Positions 52,466 through 61,401 of a stretch of DNA of 64,000 nt are shown piece by piece. Each line of letters opens with the position of its first letter. The first letter of the stretch is position 1. The stretch is from Marinirhabdus gelatinilytica (GTDB taxonomy: Bacteria; Bacteroidota; Bacteroidia; Flavobacteriales; Flavobacteriaceae). The notes under the pieces were generated by a model. The model was not told where the DNA came from and made no database searches. It saw only the letters and a list, made by a program, of their open reading frames with translations. The position numbers were made by a program, and so were the translations under genes. Location of the stretch: the NCBI RefSeq assembly GCF_003353425.1, contig NZ_QRAO01000002.1, forward strand, positions 296,496 through 360,495, in the 5' to 3' direction.

Positions 52466-53652
52466 TTTTTGTCAATTCTGTTCTCATGAAATGCCGAAGG
52501 TAACAATTGTGGGATAAACTTTATGAGCAAGGGCAACAATAACGAACCTCCGGGCAATAAAAATATGGTGAGTGAGGGGATGGTTTTGCAAATGTCCAAA
52601 ATTTGTTCCCGTACCTTGTGTTTTTCGTCTTTAGTGAGGTCTCGGGTTGTAGATTTGCTCAATAGCATTACCAGTTCTCCGCTCTCTTCTAATTCCTTCA
52701 TAAGTCGATACCTGTTTTTTAGGATAAGGGTTTTTACGGTATTGGCAGATTGTTTATAAAATTGGCGTACGGGGTGGGTGTACTCAAAAAGTTTGATCTT
52801 TTTGTTATTTCTTTCGGTTAGAAATACAAGCGCTTCAATGCTCTGTGCCAGTTGTTGGGTCGGAAATTGAAGGGTTTCACACAATTCGAGTAAAAAGGCT
52901 TCCTCATTTTGGTCCATAGTGTGGTCGTCCCAAACGGCAAGACAACAAAGGTCCAATATATAGGCACGTTCCTTATGCGATAGGGGAACCTTTAACGACG
53001 GTATTTTCTCTTCGGTTTTAAATTGTGTAGCTATAGGGGTTGCTTCAAAAAGATCTAATAACAAGCGATCGTACTTGTTTTTTTTGTGCTTGCTGTTCAA
53101 TGCAGCATAACAATAGTTCAGCAAGGTTGTTTCAATGGTAACTATGTATTCCTTTAATTGTTTACTACCCGTAAGAAATTTTTCATAGGCAAGGACATCG
53201 AGATAGAGAAACCCATAGGTTATTAAGGAGGTAAAGTTTTTCTTTAACAGAGTATTGTTGTGTTGCAATCTAGTTGCCAGTACACGCTCCAATTGGGAGG
53301 TTTCACTTTTATAATTTGAAAACTGCTCTAACCAGCCTTTTTTGTTCTTATCAATCTTCTTGTAAAATGAGAGTATAGTGGGTATGGCCTCTTTGGCCTC
53401 TTTGTTGGGAAAATGCTTGCAAAAGGTATTTACTAACAAGTGTAAGAGGTTCAACTTCGAAAGCTCGAAGGTTGTCAGGGGTGAGCTTATGTGTACTTCT
53501 TTAAGTAGGGAAGCTACAGATGCACCATATATAAAACCAATTTCCTGGATTTTTTGGTAGGATATGTCTTCGGTATCGGGGTTCTCTCTAGGTGATTGAT
53601 GTTCCCAAAGATGGTAAAACTTCTGTATCCAACCATTTGCCGAGGGGTTCAT
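52462..53652 (-). CDS. LETM1-related protein (biofilm-associated type)
   Basis: 396 residues. No signal peptide. Mostly helical; about 225-265 looks TerB-like (LSHKERAYILDLCCLAVWDD plus an acidic DQNEEAFLLELCETL). The C-terminal 50 residues match the LETM1-like core, SLTIFLLPGGSLLLPLLIKF, ending in PQLLPSAF. Proteins of this layout in Bacteroidota are named LETM1-related biofilm-associated proteins. Mechanism unknown. First gene of the operon with the phosphoethanolamine transferase, whose ATG overlaps its end by 4 bp. Confidence 0.78.
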   Translation of the reverse strand: MNPSANGWIQKFYHLWEHQSPRENPDTEDISYQKIQEIGFIYGASVASLLKEVHISSPLTTFELSKLNLLHLLVNTFCKHFPNKEAKEAIPTILSFYKKIDKNKKGWLEQFSNYKSETSQLERVLATRLQHNNTLLKKNFTSLITYGFLYLDVLAYEKFLTGSKQLKEYIVTIETTLLNYCYAALNSKHKKNKYDRLLLDLFEATPIATQFKTEEKIPSLKVPLSHKERAYILDLCCLAVWDDHTMDQNEEAFLLELCETLQFPTQQLAQSIEALVFLTERNNKKIKLFEYTHPVRQFYKQSANTVKTLILKNRYRLMKELEESGELVMLLSKSTTRDLTKDEKHKVREQILDICKTIPSLTIFLLPGGSLLLPLLIKFIPQLLPSAFHENRIDKK

Positions 53653-53814
53653 TAGGGATTTATGAGTGTTTTAAGGTTAGTTAACATAAGATTAACTGCA
53701 ATGCTAAAACCATACCTATAATTTAGACGTAAATAAAATTGATAAGTAAAAATAGCCAAATTAATCAGCCATTTAAACTTTCGATAAAATAATTAATAAT
53801 TTAAAAAAACTTTT

Positions 53815-54534
53815 ATGAAACCAACAAAACTTTTTGCAGTACTAGGTGGAGCGGCAGTAGCCATACTATCTATTTTCCTAATCGCTGCAGATCACGTAGA
53901 CGCACCTGCGGTTGCGCAAACTACTACGGACATTGCAGATGTGTACGCATTTGAAGGGTCTAACCCGAACAACACAGTATTAATTGCAACTATTCAGGGA
54001 CCATTGACGCCAGGTAACGTTACCGAAATGGCAGAGTTTCCCGAAGACGTATTAGTAGAATTCAATATAGACAACACTGGAGACTTTGTTGAGGATCTTG
54101 TGATTCAAGCAATTAGAAGAGGAGACTCTATGTATTTTTTTGGCCCTGCGGCTCCAGCCCAAACAGGTCTTAACAGTACCATACAAACAACTGCTCCTAT
54201 GAACAGTGTGAAGATTTCCTCTACTAGCGAAACTGAAGTTACAACCAATAATAATATGTCTTTCTTCGCTGGGCCTAGAAGAGACTATTTCTTTTTCGAT
54301 TTTGATAGATTTAATCAAGTTGCAAGTGATACGCCTCCAACAGAAGGATTTCTTCCTGCGGGACAAGCAACCGACTTTTTTGAAGACTTGAATGTATTAG
54401 CTATTACGGTAGAAGTACCAAACAGTATGTTGGGTACCGCACCTGCACACGCAGCTAAGGCAACTGGTTTGCCGCAGTTCGATAACTTCCCAAATGCATA
54501 CAATGTTTGGGTTTCGGCAAAAAGAAAACAATAA
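53815..54534 (+). CDS. DUF4331 protein, N-terminal-type half
   Basis: 239 residues with a signal peptide (AAVAILSIFLIAADH). DHVDAPAVAQTTTDIADVYAF is the hallmark of DUF4331, followed by FNIDNTGDFVEDLVIQAIRR, FFGPRR-like AGPRRDYFFFDFDRFNQV, and the ending DNFPNAYNVWVSAKR. DUF4331 proteins are usually longer; here the N-terminal part stands alone and the remaining part seems to be encoded by the next gene. Exported, function unknown. Confidence 0.88.
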   Translation: MKPTKLFAVLGGAAVAILSIFLIAADHVDAPAVAQTTTDIADVYAFEGSNPNNTVLIATIQGPLTPGNVTEMAEFPEDVLVEFNIDNTGDFVEDLVIQAIRRGDSMYFFGPAAPAQTGLNSTIQTTAPMNSVKISSTSETEVTTNNNMSFFAGPRRDYFFFDFDRFNQVASDTPPTEGFLPAGQATDFFEDLNVLAITVEVPNSMLGTAPAHAAKATGLPQFDNFPNAYNVWVSAKRKQ

Positions 54535-54567
54535 ATAGCTAATCTGAAAAATTTAAAAATCAATAAT

Positions 54568-55284
54568 ATGAAAACAATATATAGAACATTAATAATGGCT
54601 GTCATAGCCTTGTGTACCACGACAATGTTTGTACAGTGTGCAGACGATGATGATAATGGTAACGCAATAAACGAACCCACCTGTGACGATGGAATCATGA
54701 ACGCAGATGAAGAGGGAATTGACTGTGGTGGTACGTTTTGCGAACCTTGTGCAGTAGTACTAGATTTCTCTGGAACATATACTCAAGAAGACCATATGGG
54801 TAGACCAGGAATTAACACTGTATTTGGAGGATCTGATCAAGTAAAAAATAGTTTTAACGTATCAATTACTAGTGATAGAGCAACTTTCCAACCAATTTTC
54901 GAAAGTACTCTTGAAAATTATTTTGATGAATACGCGGTTGAACTAGGACTTGATCCTGCCAATGTAAACTACGAAACTAATATATTAGGATTGGATGCAA
55001 CGGTATTTACCACTGTATTGGCTCAGTTTGATGCTTTGCAGGTAGCACCGGATGGAGAGACAACTTATTTCAATCCAGGTACTGGAGCTGCACTTACGGG
55101 ACGTAACCTAGCAGACGATGTAATTGACATTTCGTTGATACTTATGTTTGGTGGAGATGACCTGATGAATCTGAACTTCGATGGTGACCCAGCAGGTGAA
55201 CCTTTGCTTATCACAGATGGTGTAGACGCGGGAGATCGTGATTTTTCACTTGATTTTCCATACATGTCTACGGTTAATCAATAA
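54568..55284 (+). CDS. DUF4331-associated lipoprotein (C-terminal-type half)
   Basis: 238 residues. A lipobox (TTTMFVQC) is followed by an acidic linker and a Cys-rich piece (CDDGIMNADEEGIDCGGTFCEPC) like those in T9SS-associated or surface lipoproteins. The domain from YTQEDHMGRPGINTVFG to GRNLADDVIDISLILMFG matches the part of DUF4331 that follows the DHxDAP region. It is encoded 33 bp after the first half with the same strand and a shared terminator, so the two likely work together. Confidence 0.8.
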   Translation: MKTIYRTLIMAVIALCTTTMFVQCADDDDNGNAINEPTCDDGIMNADEEGIDCGGTFCEPCAVVLDFSGTYTQEDHMGRPGINTVFGGSDQVKNSFNVSITSDRATFQPIFESTLENYFDEYAVELGLDPANVNYETNILGLDATVFTTVLAQFDALQVAPDGETTYFNPGTGAALTGRNLADDVIDISLILMFGGDDLMNLNFDGDPAGEPLLITDGVDAGDRDFSLDFPYMSTVNQ

Positions 55285-55302
55285 CCCACATATAAATAAC
55301 CT

Positions 55303-55334
55303 GAAAAGAGCAATATCCCTATATTGCTCTTTTC
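55303..55334 (+). terminator. Terminator after the DUF4331 pair
   Basis: GAAAAGAGCAATAT, loop CCCT, and a perfect 14-base complement ending in a T run; it lies 17 bases before the next ATG. Confidence 0.9.
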
Positions 55335-55350
55335 TTTTACCCTTTAATTT

Positions 55351-56637
55351 ATGAAACCAAGATACATTTTACTGCTATTGGCGTTTGCACTATTCTCTTG
55401 TGCCGAAGAAAAAACAGAGGTAGCGGTTACTAACCCTGAAGACTACAACAAATATTTAGCTACAGACAACCAGACTACCCATACCAATGCAATGGCAGAG
55501 AGGGATTTTTGGAATAACAAGCTCTCGGTAGATACCACGGGAGTTGGTAGCCTGGGACCTCTGGCAGGTGCTTATAGTACACTTTTTGAAACAACAGGCA
55601 ACGCAAAAAATCTTTATAAAGCCGAAGAGCTCTATAAGAAAGCCATTGAAAACTCTGCCCATAACAAAGATGCTTACGTAAGAGGATTGGCGCGGAACTA
55701 TATAAGCCAGCATCGTTTTAAGGATGCCGAAACCATACTCGAAAAAAGCTATAATGGCATCTCTAACAAAAAGGCAACAAGGTTGATGTTGTTCGATGTG
55801 TACATGGAACTAGGGAAATATGCTGAAGCTCAAGAGATGTTGGAAAAGATCAAGAACATGTCAGATTACAACTATCTAATCCGTCAAGCAAAATGGAACG
55901 ATTACAAAGGCGATCTGGATGGGGCCATAAATTTTCTTGAAAAAGCACGTGATATAGCCGATTCCCGAAAAAGCCGCCCCCTACAACTATGGACCTACAC
56001 CAACTTAGGAGATTATTACGGTCATGCCGGAAGGATTAAAGATGCATATAACCAATATATCAAAGCACTCAATATACAACCGGATAATGCATACGCACTC
56101 AAGGGAATTGCTTGGATTACCTATTCAGCTGAAAAGGATACGGCCGAGGCTGTACGAATTTTAGACAGTATCTCAACCCACCACGATGTGCCGGATTATT
56201 TATTATTGCGTTCAGAAATGGCCGAATTTGAAGGCGATACCCAAGCTAGCAACCAATATGCAGATCAATTTTTGGAAAAGATAAACGCTGGCGATTATGG
56301 TGCTATGTACAATGCGTACCTTATTGAAGCTTATGCTTCTAGCAATCCTGAAAAAGCTTTGCAAATAGCAAATACCGAGGTTGAAAACCGTGCAACACCA
56401 GAAGCTTACCATTTGTTGGCTTTGGCACAATTAAAAAATGGCGATAAAGAAAAGGCACTTACAACTATAAAAAATCATGTGAAGGGGAAAACCCATGAGC
56501 CTATGGCGTTGTACCACACAGCATTAGTGTATAAGGCCAACGATATGCCAGAAGCAGTGAAGCCCATAAAGGAAGAGCTCATGGAAGCTTCTTTTGAACT
56601 TGGACCCATAATGCACAAAAAAATACAAGCTTTGTAA
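55351..56637 (+). CDS. TPR-repeat lipoprotein
   Basis: 428 residues. Lipobox (LLAFALFSC) then a series of TPR-like helix pairs through the whole protein (KNLYKAEELYKKAIENSAHN, AYVRGLARNYISQHRFKDAE, KYAEAQEMLEKIK, DAYNQYIKALNIQPDNAYAL). No enzymatic motif. Periplasmic scaffold; partner unknown. It follows the DUF4331 pair after a strong terminator and has its own strong terminator. A role with the DUF4331 proteins is possible from position only. Confidence 0.88.
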   Translation: MKPRYILLLLAFALFSCAEEKTEVAVTNPEDYNKYLATDNQTTHTNAMAERDFWNNKLSVDTTGVGSLGPLAGAYSTLFETTGNAKNLYKAEELYKKAIENSAHNKDAYVRGLARNYISQHRFKDAETILEKSYNGISNKKATRLMLFDVYMELGKYAEAQEMLEKIKNMSDYNYLIRQAKWNDYKGDLDGAINFLEKARDIADSRKSRPLQLWTYTNLGDYYGHAGRIKDAYNQYIKALNIQPDNAYALKGIAWITYSAEKDTAEAVRILDSISTHHDVPDYLLLRSEMAEFEGDTQASNQYADQFLEKINAGDYGAMYNAYLIEAYASSNPEKALQIANTEVENRATPEAYHLLALAQLKNGDKEKALTTIKNHVKGKTHEPMALYHTALVYKANDMPEAVKPIKEELMEASFELGPIMHKKIQAL

Positions 56638-56741
56638 AACCGAATACTGAGTTCCTTCGTAAATATAGGTACAATGGTTGGTTTTCTAGTTTGATTATAC
56701 AAAACTGGATCACCAGTTTTTCAGAGTTTTTTTGTTAGTTG

Positions 56742-56772
56742 AAGCACCCTTCGTAAGAAGGGTGCTTTTTTT
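56742..56772 (+). terminator. Terminator of the TPR lipoprotein gene
   Basis: AAGCACCCTTC (56742-56752), loop GTAA, GAAGGGTGCTT (56757-56767), then a T run. Confidence 0.9.
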
Positions 56773-56827
56773 GTAGTATACTGCAAGTTTCATCTTAAGA
56801 TGATTCATACAGTAATTCTTAAACTAT

Positions 56828-57499
56828 TCAGGGCGATAAGTGATTAACATAGTCTAATTGCTGCAAATCCTGTTTGGTTGTAATGGGATGGGATAACCCC
56901 TCTTTCAGTAAAAGCGCCTTGTCTGAGATATCCAGTACATCGTTATAATAATGGTCCGTAAGCAGTAATCCTTTTGTAGCTTTCAGCTTCAGTAAAAATT
57001 CTTTTAATTTTTCTTTGTGAAGTGGTTCCAGCATAGAAAAGGGTTCGTCCATAAAAATAAAGGGATGTGGTAGATACGACAAAAGCAGTACTTCCAGATA
57101 CTTTAGCTCTCCCAGAGACAGAACCCCTGTTGGTTTGTGGGTCATGGAAGCGATATATGGATCGTAAAATATAGCATCTTGGGTTGCTTCAGTTTTATGG
57201 AACAAGGGGATGGTGTCCCTAACTTTTAAATGCTTGGGTAGAAAATGATGCTGCGGCAAATAGGCAATGATCTGTTTTGGGATTACCTCATTGGGCAATA
57301 TTGGAATACCATCTAGCTTCAAAGAAATTTCATTTGCTTTTAAAGTGCCAAAAAGAATTTTCAGCAAGGTGGATTTTCCAGAACCATTTCGGCCAAAAAG
57401 TCCCAAGATTTCTCCTTTGTTCAACGTAAATGATACGTCCCGAAGCACCTCTTTCTTCTTAAAAGATTTTGAAACGCTATATAATTGAAGTTTTTCCAA
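56828..57499 (-). CDS. ABC transporter ATP-binding protein
   Basis: 223 residues. Walker A GLFGRNGSGKST, signature LSLGELKYLEV (a variant of LSGGQ), Walker B PFIFMDEPF and the H-loop in LLLTDHYYND. The start codon is TTG at 57499, the only start in frame that keeps the first strand (KLQLYSVSKSF); it overlaps the upstream small membrane-protein gene by 23 bp. The transport direction is unknown; an exporter or lipid-related role would fit the absence of a binding protein. Confidence 0.93.
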   Translation of the reverse strand: MEKLQLYSVSKSFKKKEVLRDVSFTLNKGEILGLFGRNGSGKSTLLKILFGTLKANEISLKLDGIPILPNEVIPKQIIAYLPQHHFLPKHLKVRDTIPLFHKTEATQDAIFYDPYIASMTHKPTGVLSLGELKYLEVLLLSYLPHPFIFMDEPFSMLEPLHKEKLKEFLLKLKATKGLLLTDHYYNDVLDISDKALLLKEGLSHPITTKQDLQQLDYVNHLSP

Positions 57500-57788
57500 A
57501 GAGTAGCAGAAATAACGATAGGAACACCAAAAATATGGGCAATCCTATAATGAGATTGATCGCGAAAGAAATTTTAAAAAGTTTCAGCTTGGTAATTCCC
57601 AGATTGTAATAGGTGTACAGTTCATTTTTCCTGAAATTTTTGAAACCTACAACCCCAATCACCAAGCCTAAAGTGCAGAACAAAAAATACCCCCAAACCA
57701 CCCCAAACAAAGCCAGGGCAACCAACCCTGTTGCCATAACAAAGGGGAAAACAGCCTTGTAAAATTGCCAATAGGGACGAATACTCAT
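57477..57788 (-). CDS. Small membrane protein, possible permease partner of the ABC ATPase
   Basis: 103 residues; no family recognised. Three hydrophobic helices (AVFPFVMATGLVALALFGVV, FLFCTLGLVIGVVGF, FAINLIIGLPIFLVFLSLFLL). Its end overlaps the start of the ATPase gene by 23 bp, so the two are translated together. At 103 residues it is much smaller than a normal ABC permease, so it may be an accessory subunit. Confidence 0.75.
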   Translation of the reverse strand: MSIRPYWQFYKAVFPFVMATGLVALALFGVVWGYFLFCTLGLVIGVVGFKNFRKNELYTYYNLGITKLKLFKISFAINLIIGLPIFLVFLSLFLLLFGKTSII

Positions 57789-57859
57789 ACTGAATTGTGA
57801 ATTATTGAAAGTGACCCCTACGCTCTAAGGAATTTTTAAAGGCGGTGCCGGATTGGTCG

Positions 57860-60800
57860 CTAGTGGTTACAACCACTGTGCATAAAGCTATTGCTTTCTT
57901 GGTGCCACGGGAAAGCTTCGCTCTGTTTACTGTCTTCCCACCAAAATTGTTTACGCTCCTTGGGATTGTTGCCAATCTCGTTCATAGTGTCAGCATCGTA
58001 AAGACGCCCGTTTATCATTACCATTTCAACTGTGTTGGTATTTTCGATATCTTCCAAGGGGTTTTGCTCTAAGATAATTAAATCTGCCAGTTTCCCGGCC
58101 TTGAGGGACCCAACGTCTTCTCCTGCGCCTATATATTCTGCAGCATTGATAGTAGCGGTCTTTAACGCTTCAAGGTTGCTCATTCCACCTGCCGCGAGCA
58201 TCCAAGTTTCCCAATGGGCTCCTAGCCCTTGCAATTGCCCGTGGGCGCCCATATTTACTTTAACGCCAGCATCGCTTAGCTGCTTAGCTGTTTTGGAAAC
58301 CAAAATATGACCGTTTTCGTATTCCTTTTGGGGCACCATGGTCCTATGGCGAGAGCGGCTATCTATAACAGATCTGGGTGTGAAGGTCAATAATTTTTCG
58401 TTTTCCCAAACGTTGTCGCGCTGGTAATAATAATATTCACCATTCAATCCTCCATAATTAACGATAAGGGTAGGAGTGTAGCCTGTTCCGCTCTTGGCCC
58501 AAACTTCCAGAATGTCCTTATAAACGGGTGCTACGGGAATATTGTGCTCTACTCCTGTATGTCCATCAATCACCATAGAAATATTATGGAAAAAAGTAGA
58601 GCCACCTTCCGGCACTACATTGATTCCCTGTTCTCGAGCTGCTTGCAATACTTGCTGGCGTTGCTCACGGCGCGGTTGGTTGTAGCTTTTTACACTCTTG
58701 GCACCAAAGGCCTTGGTACGTTTAATACTGCTTCTGGCATCTTCAATATTGTTTATCACGGCTTTAAAATCACCATCGGCTCCATAGAGGATAAAGCCAG
58801 TGGAGAACAACCTGGGGCCTACCAAACCACCTGTCTTTTGTAGTTCAGAAAGAGTAAAAACCGTTTCGGTATTTGCGGAGGGGTCGTGCGCTGTGGTAAC
58901 TCCGTACGCAAGATTTGCCATAAACTGCCAGTTTTGTTGTGCTGGAATTCCAGGCCTAAAAGCCCCAATGTGTGCGTGGGCATCTACCAAACCGGGCATA
59001 ATTGTTTTGCCTTGTACATCGTAGATTTTTGCTCCTGCAGGGATGCTTATTTTTTGGCCTATATTTTTTATCATGTTATTCTCAATAACTATGGTAGCAT
59101 GTTCCAGAACTTCATCACCTTCCATGGTAATAATTGTGGCATTGGTAAAGGCTATGGTACCAGTAGGTTTGTCTGCTGAGGCCTCCAGGCCTATCTTTAA
59201 TCCACTCTCAGGCATTTCAGAAGGTGTTTCAGCTCCGCCTTTCACAAAACTGAATTTTTCCTGGAGCGTATTGTTGAAATATTCATCCCCCAGCGTCCAC
59301 ATCACTTTTTTGCTATTGGGTGACCAGTGTATATTAACCCCAGCATCCCTTGCAACTTGCTGCACGGGGACTGAATTGCTTTTTCCGTCAAGTGTTATGG
59401 GCTTTCCGTTCAGGACAAGAGGCGCCACATATACCTTGTGAAGATTTGAAAACGCCACCCACTTGTTATCCGGACTGGGGACGATACGGTTAGCATATTT
59501 GGAAATAAGGTGTTCTTTCTCATCATTTCCCTCAAGGTTTACGCTTATCAATTTTTTGGTGAGTTCCCCGAAATAGGTACCGCCTGTTTGTAAGAAAATT
59601 CTTTTCCCATCGCTGGAGTAGGAAGGATGTTCTCCTTTTTCAGTAATAAATCTTTCGTTTTTTCCATCTACATCAATACTGTAGATTCCTGGTTTTTTAC
59701 TGAAGGTAAACCCTTGGTCACCGTTCCCTTTTTCTTTTCTGAAGAGTAATTTTCTACCATTCTGTGAGAAGGAAGGGGTACGATAAATACCTTTTGAAGA
59801 CGTAATTTTAGTAGGACTTCCCCCTGCAGTAGGGGCCATAAAAATGGCACCTTTCTCAAGATCGTTCCAACTGACGTAAGCAATCTTGCTTCCATCTGGG
59901 GAGATGGTTGGTTCAAACTCAAAATCGGTGCCTGTGGTAATTCTTTTGGGAGTACCGTCCGGTAAATCCTTTCGCCAAATATAGCCCAAAGCATTGAAAA
60001 TTAAAAATTTTCCGTTAGGTGCAGTTACTGCGTCCCTTATAACTTTTGGAGTGACGGATTCAGTATTTATTCGGCTTTTTGTGTAGACGGTTTCGGCAAG
60101 ATCTATCTTTACTTTTGCTGTAAAGGGTATTTCAGCGACATTTAGGGTGTTGATGTCTATTTTATTGATTTTTCCTCCGCTCCAAAAAACAATTTCGGTA
60201 TTGTTGGGCATCCAGTCGAAATTTGGATATACTCCAAAAATGGCCCAGGCCTCTTGTTGGTCTTTGTTCAGTTTGTCGTATAGAGGCCATTCCTCTCCAC
60301 TTTCCAAGTCGTGTACATACAGCACGCTTTTTTCACGTACCCGTTTTACAAAAGCCAGTTTCTTGCCATCTGGCGAAAGGGTAGGGCGGGCTGCACCTCC
60401 AGGACCTCCAGTGATGGTCTCAGTGGTCCCATCTTCAAAATTGTAGCGCTTAATCACATAAATTTGGCTATTGGGGTCTTTGTTGTACTTAAAAAAACCA
60501 CCGGGGTACATATCTTCGGAGTAGTAGAGATATTTCCCATCGTTGGATACATAGGGCTCGTTTACATCCTGCTGGTCGTTCTTGCGCTCTGTTAATTGCA
60601 GGCCGCTGCCTCCCGTGATGTGATATTGCCAAAGTTCACCAGCTCCAAGACTTCTTCCAGAAGTAAAGTGTTTTCTGGCGATTAGGTAATTTCCGTCTGG
60701 CATCCATACGGCATTGTTGAGTAGCCTGAAATCCTCTTCGGTCACTTGTTTGGGGTTGCTACCGTCTGTGTCCATCACCCAAATATTGTCACCGCCCCCT

Positions 60801-61153
60801 GCATCGCTGGTGAAGGATATCTTGTTCCCATCTGGACTAAATCGAGGCTGCACCTCAAAAGGAATCCCGCTACGTAAAACGGTTGCCTTACCTCCTGTAA
60901 TGGGTAGTGAATAGATATCTCCCAACATATCGAAAAGGATGGTCTGCCCATCTGGGCTCACGTCCAGGTTCATCCAAGTACCTTCGTCTGTGGTAAAAGT
61001 GTGTGTCTTAAAATTGAAATCTTTTCCTGGGTTGGCTACGTCCCACTCGGTTTTTTGCTCGTCTTTATCTTTATCTTTTTTCTTATTTTTTTGGGAATAC
61101 CCAGCAGTGATGATACAAAGGGAGAAAATTAAAAAGGAAAGAGTGTGTTTCAT
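57860..61153 (-). CDS. TolB-propeller amidohydrolase, exported
   Basis: About 1097 residues from the ATG at 61153, which starts a signal peptide (FLIFSLCIITAGYS); a longer frame to 61183 is not used. Residues 30-640 hold several TolB/WD40-like PD40 repeats (FSPDGNKISFTSDAGGGDNIW, LSPDGKKLAF, ISPDGSKIAYVSW, SPNSKKVMW). From about 670 comes an amidohydrolase barrel with VDAHAHIG (metal HxH), VTTAHDPS, GVEHNIPV and DLIILEQNPLEDI. It probably cleaves peptides or cyclic amides outside the cytoplasm. The combination is common in Bacteroidota; substrate unknown. Confidence 0.92.
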   Translation of the reverse strand: MKHTLSFLIFSLCIITAGYSQKNKKKDKDKDEQKTEWDVANPGKDFNFKTHTFTTDEGTWMNLDVSPDGQTILFDMLGDIYSLPITGGKATVLRSGIPFEVQPRFSPDGNKISFTSDAGGGDNIWVMDTDGSNPKQVTEEDFRLLNNAVWMPDGNYLIARKHFTSGRSLGAGELWQYHITGGSGLQLTERKNDQQDVNEPYVSNDGKYLYYSEDMYPGGFFKYNKDPNSQIYVIKRYNFEDGTTETITGGPGGAARPTLSPDGKKLAFVKRVREKSVLYVHDLESGEEWPLYDKLNKDQQEAWAIFGVYPNFDWMPNNTEIVFWSGGKINKIDINTLNVAEIPFTAKVKIDLAETVYTKSRINTESVTPKVIRDAVTAPNGKFLIFNALGYIWRKDLPDGTPKRITTGTDFEFEPTISPDGSKIAYVSWNDLEKGAIFMAPTAGGSPTKITSSKGIYRTPSFSQNGRKLLFRKEKGNGDQGFTFSKKPGIYSIDVDGKNERFITEKGEHPSYSSDGKRIFLQTGGTYFGELTKKLISVNLEGNDEKEHLISKYANRIVPSPDNKWVAFSNLHKVYVAPLVLNGKPITLDGKSNSVPVQQVARDAGVNIHWSPNSKKVMWTLGDEYFNNTLQEKFSFVKGGAETPSEMPESGLKIGLEASADKPTGTIAFTNATIITMEGDEVLEHATIVIENNMIKNIGQKISIPAGAKIYDVQGKTIMPGLVDAHAHIGAFRPGIPAQQNWQFMANLAYGVTTAHDPSANTETVFTLSELQKTGGLVGPRLFSTGFILYGADGDFKAVINNIEDARSSIKRTKAFGAKSVKSYNQPRREQRQQVLQAAREQGINVVPEGGSTFFHNISMVIDGHTGVEHNIPVAPVYKDILEVWAKSGTGYTPTLIVNYGGLNGEYYYYQRDNVWENEKLLTFTPRSVIDSRSRHRTMVPQKEYENGHILVSKTAKQLSDAGVKVNMGAHGQLQGLGAHWETWMLAAGGMSNLEALKTATINAAEYIGAGEDVGSLKAGKLADLIILEQNPLEDIENTNTVEMVMINGRLYDADTMNEIGNNPKERKQFWWEDSKQSEAFPWHQESNSFMHSGCNH

Positions 61154-61240
61154 GTTAGTATAGATTGGGTGTCTAAAGTACACATTCCTAAGCTATTGTT
61201 AAAATTTAAAATCTAAGTGGTTTATATCGAATTTTTTAGC

Positions 61241-61248
61241 TATATTTA
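61241..61248 (+). promoter_or_regulatory. Possible -7 element of the TPP riboswitch transcript
   Basis: TATATTTA lies 5 bases before the first base of the aptamer's closing helix. It is one base off TAnnTTTG; no good TTG is seen at the usual distance. Confidence 0.35.
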
Positions 61249-61252
61249 TAAT

Positions 61253-61330
61253 GTTGTATTGGGGTGCTTATTATAGCTGAGAACATACCCATTGAACTTG
61301 AAGGGATAATGCCCGTGCAAGAAATACAAT
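61253..61330 (+). ncRNA. TPP (thiamine pyrophosphate) riboswitch aptamer
   Basis: All parts of the THI element are present in order. P1 is TTGTATT (61254-61260) with AATACAA (61323-61329). P2 is GGGGT with ACCC. P3 is a short GCT/AGC hairpin leading to CTGAGA, the invariant pyrimidine-binding loop. Then TTGAACTTGAAGGGATAA and TGCC follow, with P4 CTTG/CAAG and P5 GGG/CCC. P4 and P5 differ in sequence from the E. coli thiM aptamer but still pair. The aptamer binds TPP and normally controls thiamine genes. Here the next + strand gene is 2.2 kb away; recG lies opposite. Confidence 0.92.
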
Positions 61331-61333
61331 ACG

Positions 61334-61387
61334 CAAAGGGAACGTAAATTTCATATCTTGAAATTTGGTTCCCTTTGTTTCTTCTTA
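61334..61387 (+). terminator. Riboswitch expression platform terminator
   Basis: CAAAGGGAAC (61334-61343) pairs with GTTCCCTTTG (61368-61377), with an inner AAATTT/AAATTT helix, and a T-rich tail (TTTCTTCTT). It starts 4 bases after the aptamer P1. The T-rich side is on the + strand only, so it serves the riboswitch rather than recG. The aptamer segment TGAAGGGA could pair with TTCCCTTT as an antiterminator (inferred). Confidence 0.75.
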
Positions 61388-61401
61388 AGCTCGCCAACTC
61401 A

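Noticed and set aside
61334-61387. Hairpin as the recG terminator
   Set aside because: The T-rich tail is on the + strand and the minus side reads GCGTATTG; it belongs to the riboswitch.
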